A stretch of 6,028 bases of DNA from a bacterium (Candidatus Howlettbacteria) CG_4_10_14_0_8_um_filter_40_9. Lineage in GTDB: Bacteria > Patescibacteriota > CPR2 > UBA1875 > GCA-2785325. Position numbers and translations under genes: made by a program. The DNA lies in the NCBI GenBank assembly GCA_002785325.1, contig PFMH01000021.1:506-6533 (forward strand), given 5' to 3'. This document shows, piece by piece, positions 4,096-6,028 of this stretch (its first letter is position 1; each line of letters opens with the position of its first letter). A model generated the notes under the pieces. It was not told the origin of the DNA. It searched no databases and saw only the letters and a program-made list of their open reading frames with translations.

Positions 4096-6028
4096 CTATT
4101 TACTCTCCCTAAATGAACAAATATCTTTATATGCGCAACGGGCGCATTCGCCATAGCCGGGAACGGCTTCGAAATCATTTTGAACGATTCCTTCCGCGAC
4201 TTTAAATATCTCTTCTTCTGTTTTCTCCAGATCTTTTTCCGTCCTTTCTGATTTCCCGACAACGCCGGTATCGACATAATGAAGAGTCAAAATTTCTGGT
4301 ATACCACCGTTCATCTCCTTATATGACAACGCGTAGATGGACAGCTGTCTGCTTTTCTTTGCATTGTCGTCCGCCTTTTCCTGATCACTAATATCTGAGG
4401 TTTTGAAGTCCCTGATTTCAGTAGGTTTCCCGCCCGAATCGGTCGAGGCAGGTAAACTGCTAATTTTCCCCTGATATACCGCGTCATATCTTCCATTTAC
4501 CTTGACTTTCAAATCCCCACGGCTAATAACAAACCCAAACTTTTCTTCGATCAAGCTGGGAAGTCGGCTTTCTTCTTCTTGTGTTTCAAAAAAATGTTTT
4601 AGCGCTATCTTTCCTTGCTCAAACCGCTCTTTTTCATGCTGGCGATGAATAAATCCTTCTGAAACCCATGCATTTTCATAAACTTTTACGATGTCCTCTA
4701 GCGAAACCTGCATCTTGTTTATCCGTCGGACAAAATACTCGCCGATCGCGTTATGGATCGCCGAACCGTAGATAACGGCATGATGTTTGATAACGGGTAT
4801 TTTCAAGATATGAATGTATTTGAACTTTAGCGGACAAGAGATATAATCGTCTATCTGATGAGGACTTAGGTTTAAGATACCTCCGTTATAAAACTGCTTC
4901 GCTGTTTCAGGAATAGATGTTTTCTCAAATTTCTTGATAAGCTCTATCTTTTCAATCTTCTTTTTCTTGCTCTCAATCTTCGGGAGATCCAACGCTTCGA
5001 GAACAAAAGGAGAGACTTTTTTCAGCCTCTTTTTGCCATAATCCTCCCCAAAAGTAAGATAAAGTTCTTTTCTTGCCCTAGTCATTGCGACATAAAAGAG
5101 CCGTCTTTCTTCCTGAATATGGAAATCTCCTTCAGGAAGACGCTCTTTTATGAGCTCTGGCGGGATCTCCAGTTGCTCGGATCTCCTTCTCGCTGGGAAA
5201 TCGCCGTCGACAAGATTTATCATAAAGACGATATCATACTCTAATCCTTTCGCCTTATGAACGGTGATGATATTTATGGCATCGATATCGGGATCGACTT
5301 CCGCCGTTGCCGGATCGTCGCCGGCCTCGATCAAAAGATCGAGCTCATTTTTAAGGTTCATCAACCCCTTGTCCCTCGAAACGTATTCAAAATCCATCAC
5401 CCTTTCGAAAAACTTGGCTATATTTTGAATTTTCAAGTCTATACTTGCGTTTTCTTTCGCCTCTTTCGTAAGTTTCGAAAGATATCCGGTGTCTTTCAAA
5501 AATGAATAGATCACTTGTCCGGCGGTACTTATCTGCATATCCTCTCGAAACGTTTTGAGGTCGTCATTAATAGTTTTTATCTTCGACATCGTACTCTCAT
5601 CAACGGAAAGTCCCGTATTTTCCAGCTTTTCTTCGAGAGTTTTGTTCTCTCGAGAAGCACTGGAACTTAGATGAATAGCATCTTGCATATCAACGCCGTA
5701 AACTTCGGAAGTTATCAGATGAAAGAGCGACAGAGAATCTTCGGCGTCGCAAACTGCATCTATAAAAGACAAAAGAATCCTTATCTCCGAGCGCGAGTAT
5801 AGGCCGTATGAACCGGAAAATTTGTAAGGAATGCTTTTCACATTCAAAGCTTGCATGAAAGGCTCGGCCTGGGAGTTTTTGCGAATAAGGATCGCCATAT
5901 CTTTATAGCTTATCCCTTCCTTCGACTTTTCTGCGATGATATTTGCCACTCCATTAGCTTCACTGGAAAGCGTATCGGAAAATATGTGTTCTACTTTCGG
6001 CCCCTTCTTTTCGGATACCAATTTTTTA
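4096..6028 (-). CDS. UvrD-family helicase fused to a RecB-type Fe-S nuclease, C-terminal part (runs off right edge)
   Basis: The frame is open to the edge, so the TTG at 6021-6019 is not a real start; helicase motifs I-IV are outside. Numbering from that codon, residues 10-110 resemble the UvrD 2A/2B region (DMAILIRKNSQAEPF, IPYKFSG). Motif V is TVHKAKGLEYDIVF (253-266) and motif VI is EERRLFYVAMTRARKEL (304-320). A Lys-rich linker leads to a PD-(D/E)XK nuclease domain (about 383-641) with His423 (GSAIHNAIG), Asp513 (GRYDAVY), Asp538 and Lys540 (RDFKT), and the Gln559 motif (RQLSIYA). Cys396 plus Cys626, Cys629 and Cys635 match the 4Fe-4S arrangement of AddB and AdnB nucleases. It probably resects DNA ends for recombination, perhaps as an AddAB/AdnAB-like machine. 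Residues about 519-535 form an odd Ser/Pro/Gly-rich loop that overlaps a repeated DNA motif. The stop is TAG. Confidence 0.93.
   Translation of the reverse strand, partial: KKLVSEKKGPKVEHIFSDTLSSEANGVANIIAEKSKEGISYKDMAILIRKNSQAEPFMQALNVKSIPYKFSGSYGLYSRSEIRILLSFIDAVCDAEDSLSLFHLITSEVYGVDMQDAIHLSSSASRENKTLEEKLENTGLSVDESTMSKIKTINDDLKTFREDMQISTAGQVIYSFLKDTGYLSKLTKEAKENASIDLKIQNIAKFFERVMDFEYVSRDKGLMNLKNELDLLIEAGDDPATAEVDPDIDAINIITVHKAKGLEYDIVFMINLVDGDFPARRRSEQLEIPPELIKERLPEGDFHIQEERRLFYVAMTRARKELYLTFGEDYGKKRLKKVSPFVLEALDLPKIESKKKKIEKIELIKKFEKTSIPETAKQFYNGGILNLSPHQIDDYISCPLKFKYIHILKIPVIKHHAVIYGSAIHNAIGEYFVRRINKMQVSLEDIVKVYENAWVSEGFIHRQHEKERFEQGKIALKHFFETQEEESRLPSLIEEKFGFVISRGDLKVKVNGRYDAVYQGKISSLPASTDSGGKPTEIRDFKTSDISDQEKADDNAKKSRQLSIYALSYKEMNGGIPEILTLHYVDTGVVGKSERTEKDLEKTEEEIFKVAEGIVQNDFEAVPGYGECARCAYKDICSFRESK
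4435..4448 (+). repeat. Copy of the TCGA-rich repeat motif inside the nuclease domain
   Basis: CGAATCGGTCGAGG matches the minus strand at 2212-2225 exactly over 14 bases. A relative with two bases missing, CCGAATCTCGAGGCA, lies at 1284-1298. Here the motif encodes part of the loop SSLPASTDSGGK between the active-site residues Asp513 and Asp538 of the nuclease, suggesting an in-frame insertion of a mobile palindromic repeat. Confidence 0.45.

Noticed and set aside
4096..6021. Treating the TTG near the right edge as the start of the helicase-nuclease
   Set aside because: The frame is open up to the edge and helicase motifs I-IV are missing, so the gene is cut by the window.
1..6028. Alternative genetic code with UGA read as glycine, as in some Patescibacteria
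   Set aside because: pyrG, the SprT-like gene and the 1.9-kb helicase-nuclease contain no in-frame UGA, and two small genes end at UGA in tight start/stop overlaps.

Overview
The window looks like chromosomal DNA of a bacterium with a small, compact genome. A candidate-phyla-radiation (Patescibacteria-like) origin is my best guess, inferred from the gene families, the AT-rich spacers full of short tandem repeats, and genes that start without a Shine-Dalgarno (SD) sequence. The full-length genes use the standard code, and TGA serves as a normal stop. Every gene I can support lies on the minus strand, so transcription runs from right to left.

Reading in that direction (high to low coordinates): (1) 4096-6028 is the 3' part of a UvrD-family helicase fused to a RecB-type nuclease with four iron-sulfur cysteines; its 5' end is outside the window. 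(2) 3966-4095 is a short spacer with a near-consensus promoter followed by an intrinsic terminator only 26 bases before pyrG, the layout of a transcription attenuator. (3) 2319-3965 is pyrG, a complete CTP synthase. (4) 2154-2318 is a spacer with a TCGA-rich structured repeat and a heptamer repeat touching the next start codon. (5) 1596-2153 encodes a SprT-like HExxH metalloprotease. (6) 479-1578 is a block of very short genes: a strong promoter overlapped by two inverted repeats, then ORFs of 43, 55, 96 and 62 codons, the last three linked by two GTGA start/stop overlaps, then a 13-bp hairpin. The 43- and 55-codon genes are easy to miss because of their size. (7) 1-378 is the start of rmuC, preceded by seven heptamer repeats.

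Three of the recognisable genes (rmuC, the SprT-like gene and the helicase-nuclease) belong to families tied to DNA repair or recombination, with pyrG as a nucleotide-supply gene between them. The small-gene block differs from its surroundings. Three of its four ORFs have strong SD sequences, while rmuC, the SprT-like gene and pyrG have none. I recognise none of its products, and one is a single-pass membrane protein. This block is the best candidate here for something undescribed. Its first gene ends at a UGA followed by a hairpin and 45 more open codons in the same frame. That could be chance, decay or, more speculatively, selenocysteine recoding.
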